The notes under the pieces are model-generated. The model made no database searches, was not told the origin of the DNA, and was given only the letters and a program-made list of their open reading frames with translations. Positions 63,901-64,000 of a stretch of DNA of 64,000 bases are shown piece by piece (the first letter of the stretch is position 1; each line of letters opens with the position of its first letter). Both the position numbers and the translations under genes were made by a program. This DNA comes from Agarophyton chilense (lineage: Eukaryota; Rhodophyta; Florideophyceae; Gracilariales; Gracilariaceae): NCBI GenBank assembly GCA_030374765.1, contig JARGXX010000097.1, positions 186,001 to 250,000 on the forward strand. Reading direction: 5' to 3'.

Positions 63901-64000
63901 AAATAGTGTCTCGGAAACAAAGAGTTCAGAGAATAACTTTGGCTGGAAGGGGCGAAATATTGATATGACGACCGGTCACATTTGATTTTCCTTTCGTATT

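Overview
The window reads as nuclear DNA of a eukaryote with compact, mostly intronless genes and a heavy load of LTR retrotransposons. My best guess is a florideophyte red alga (Chondrus-like). The basis is GalEa/PyRE-style Copia elements, a multi-pass membrane protein and secreted families that I cannot place outside red algae, and a partial copy of the cohesin regulator PDS5. No tRNA, rRNA, operon or bacterial signal was seen. The host assignment is inference.

The central 33 kb is a giant inverted repeat. The left arm (8563-24287) and right arm (24477-41861) face each other across a unique 189-bp spacer (24288-24476). Each arm holds, from the centre outward: a 599-aa secreted protein gene (the two copies diverge from the centre), a dispersed repeat module, a coiled-coil ORF plus a degenerate tyrosine recombinase, a subtilase fragment, a 455-aa secreted paralogue (intact on the left, broken by a nonsense codon on the right), an unknown ORF and a second copy of the dispersed module. 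The inner ~3 kb of the arms are almost identical. Divergence, private insertions and indels rise outward. The left arm alone carries a young Copia element (10787-15382). The right arm alone carries a different, older Copia element (28317-33562). Both have 5-bp target duplications, and both sites are empty in the opposite arm.

Left of the palindrome (1-8563) is a nest of fossils. A Gypsy element on the minus strand (5' LTR about 460-988, gag start at the window edge) abuts a chromodomain Gypsy element A (about 1000-7467). Element A in turn abuts a truncated Copia element (7468-8563) whose 3' LTR ends exactly where arm homology starts. The palindrome therefore probably continues beyond the left edge of the window.

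Right of the palindrome (41862-46590) is host sequence: a membrane protein, a secreted Cys-rich protein and a broken partial PDS5 copy. From about 47.9 to 62.1 kb lies a second, older copy of Gypsy A, split by a whole-looking 9.3-kb chromovirus, Gypsy B (49663-58951, 563-bp LTRs). The last 1.9 kb is AT-rich and holds only a Copia RNase H fragment.

The most notable signals are the palindrome with its identity gradient, and a minus-strand ORF between the chromodomain and 3' LTR of Gypsy A that is recognisable at protein level in both diverged copies.
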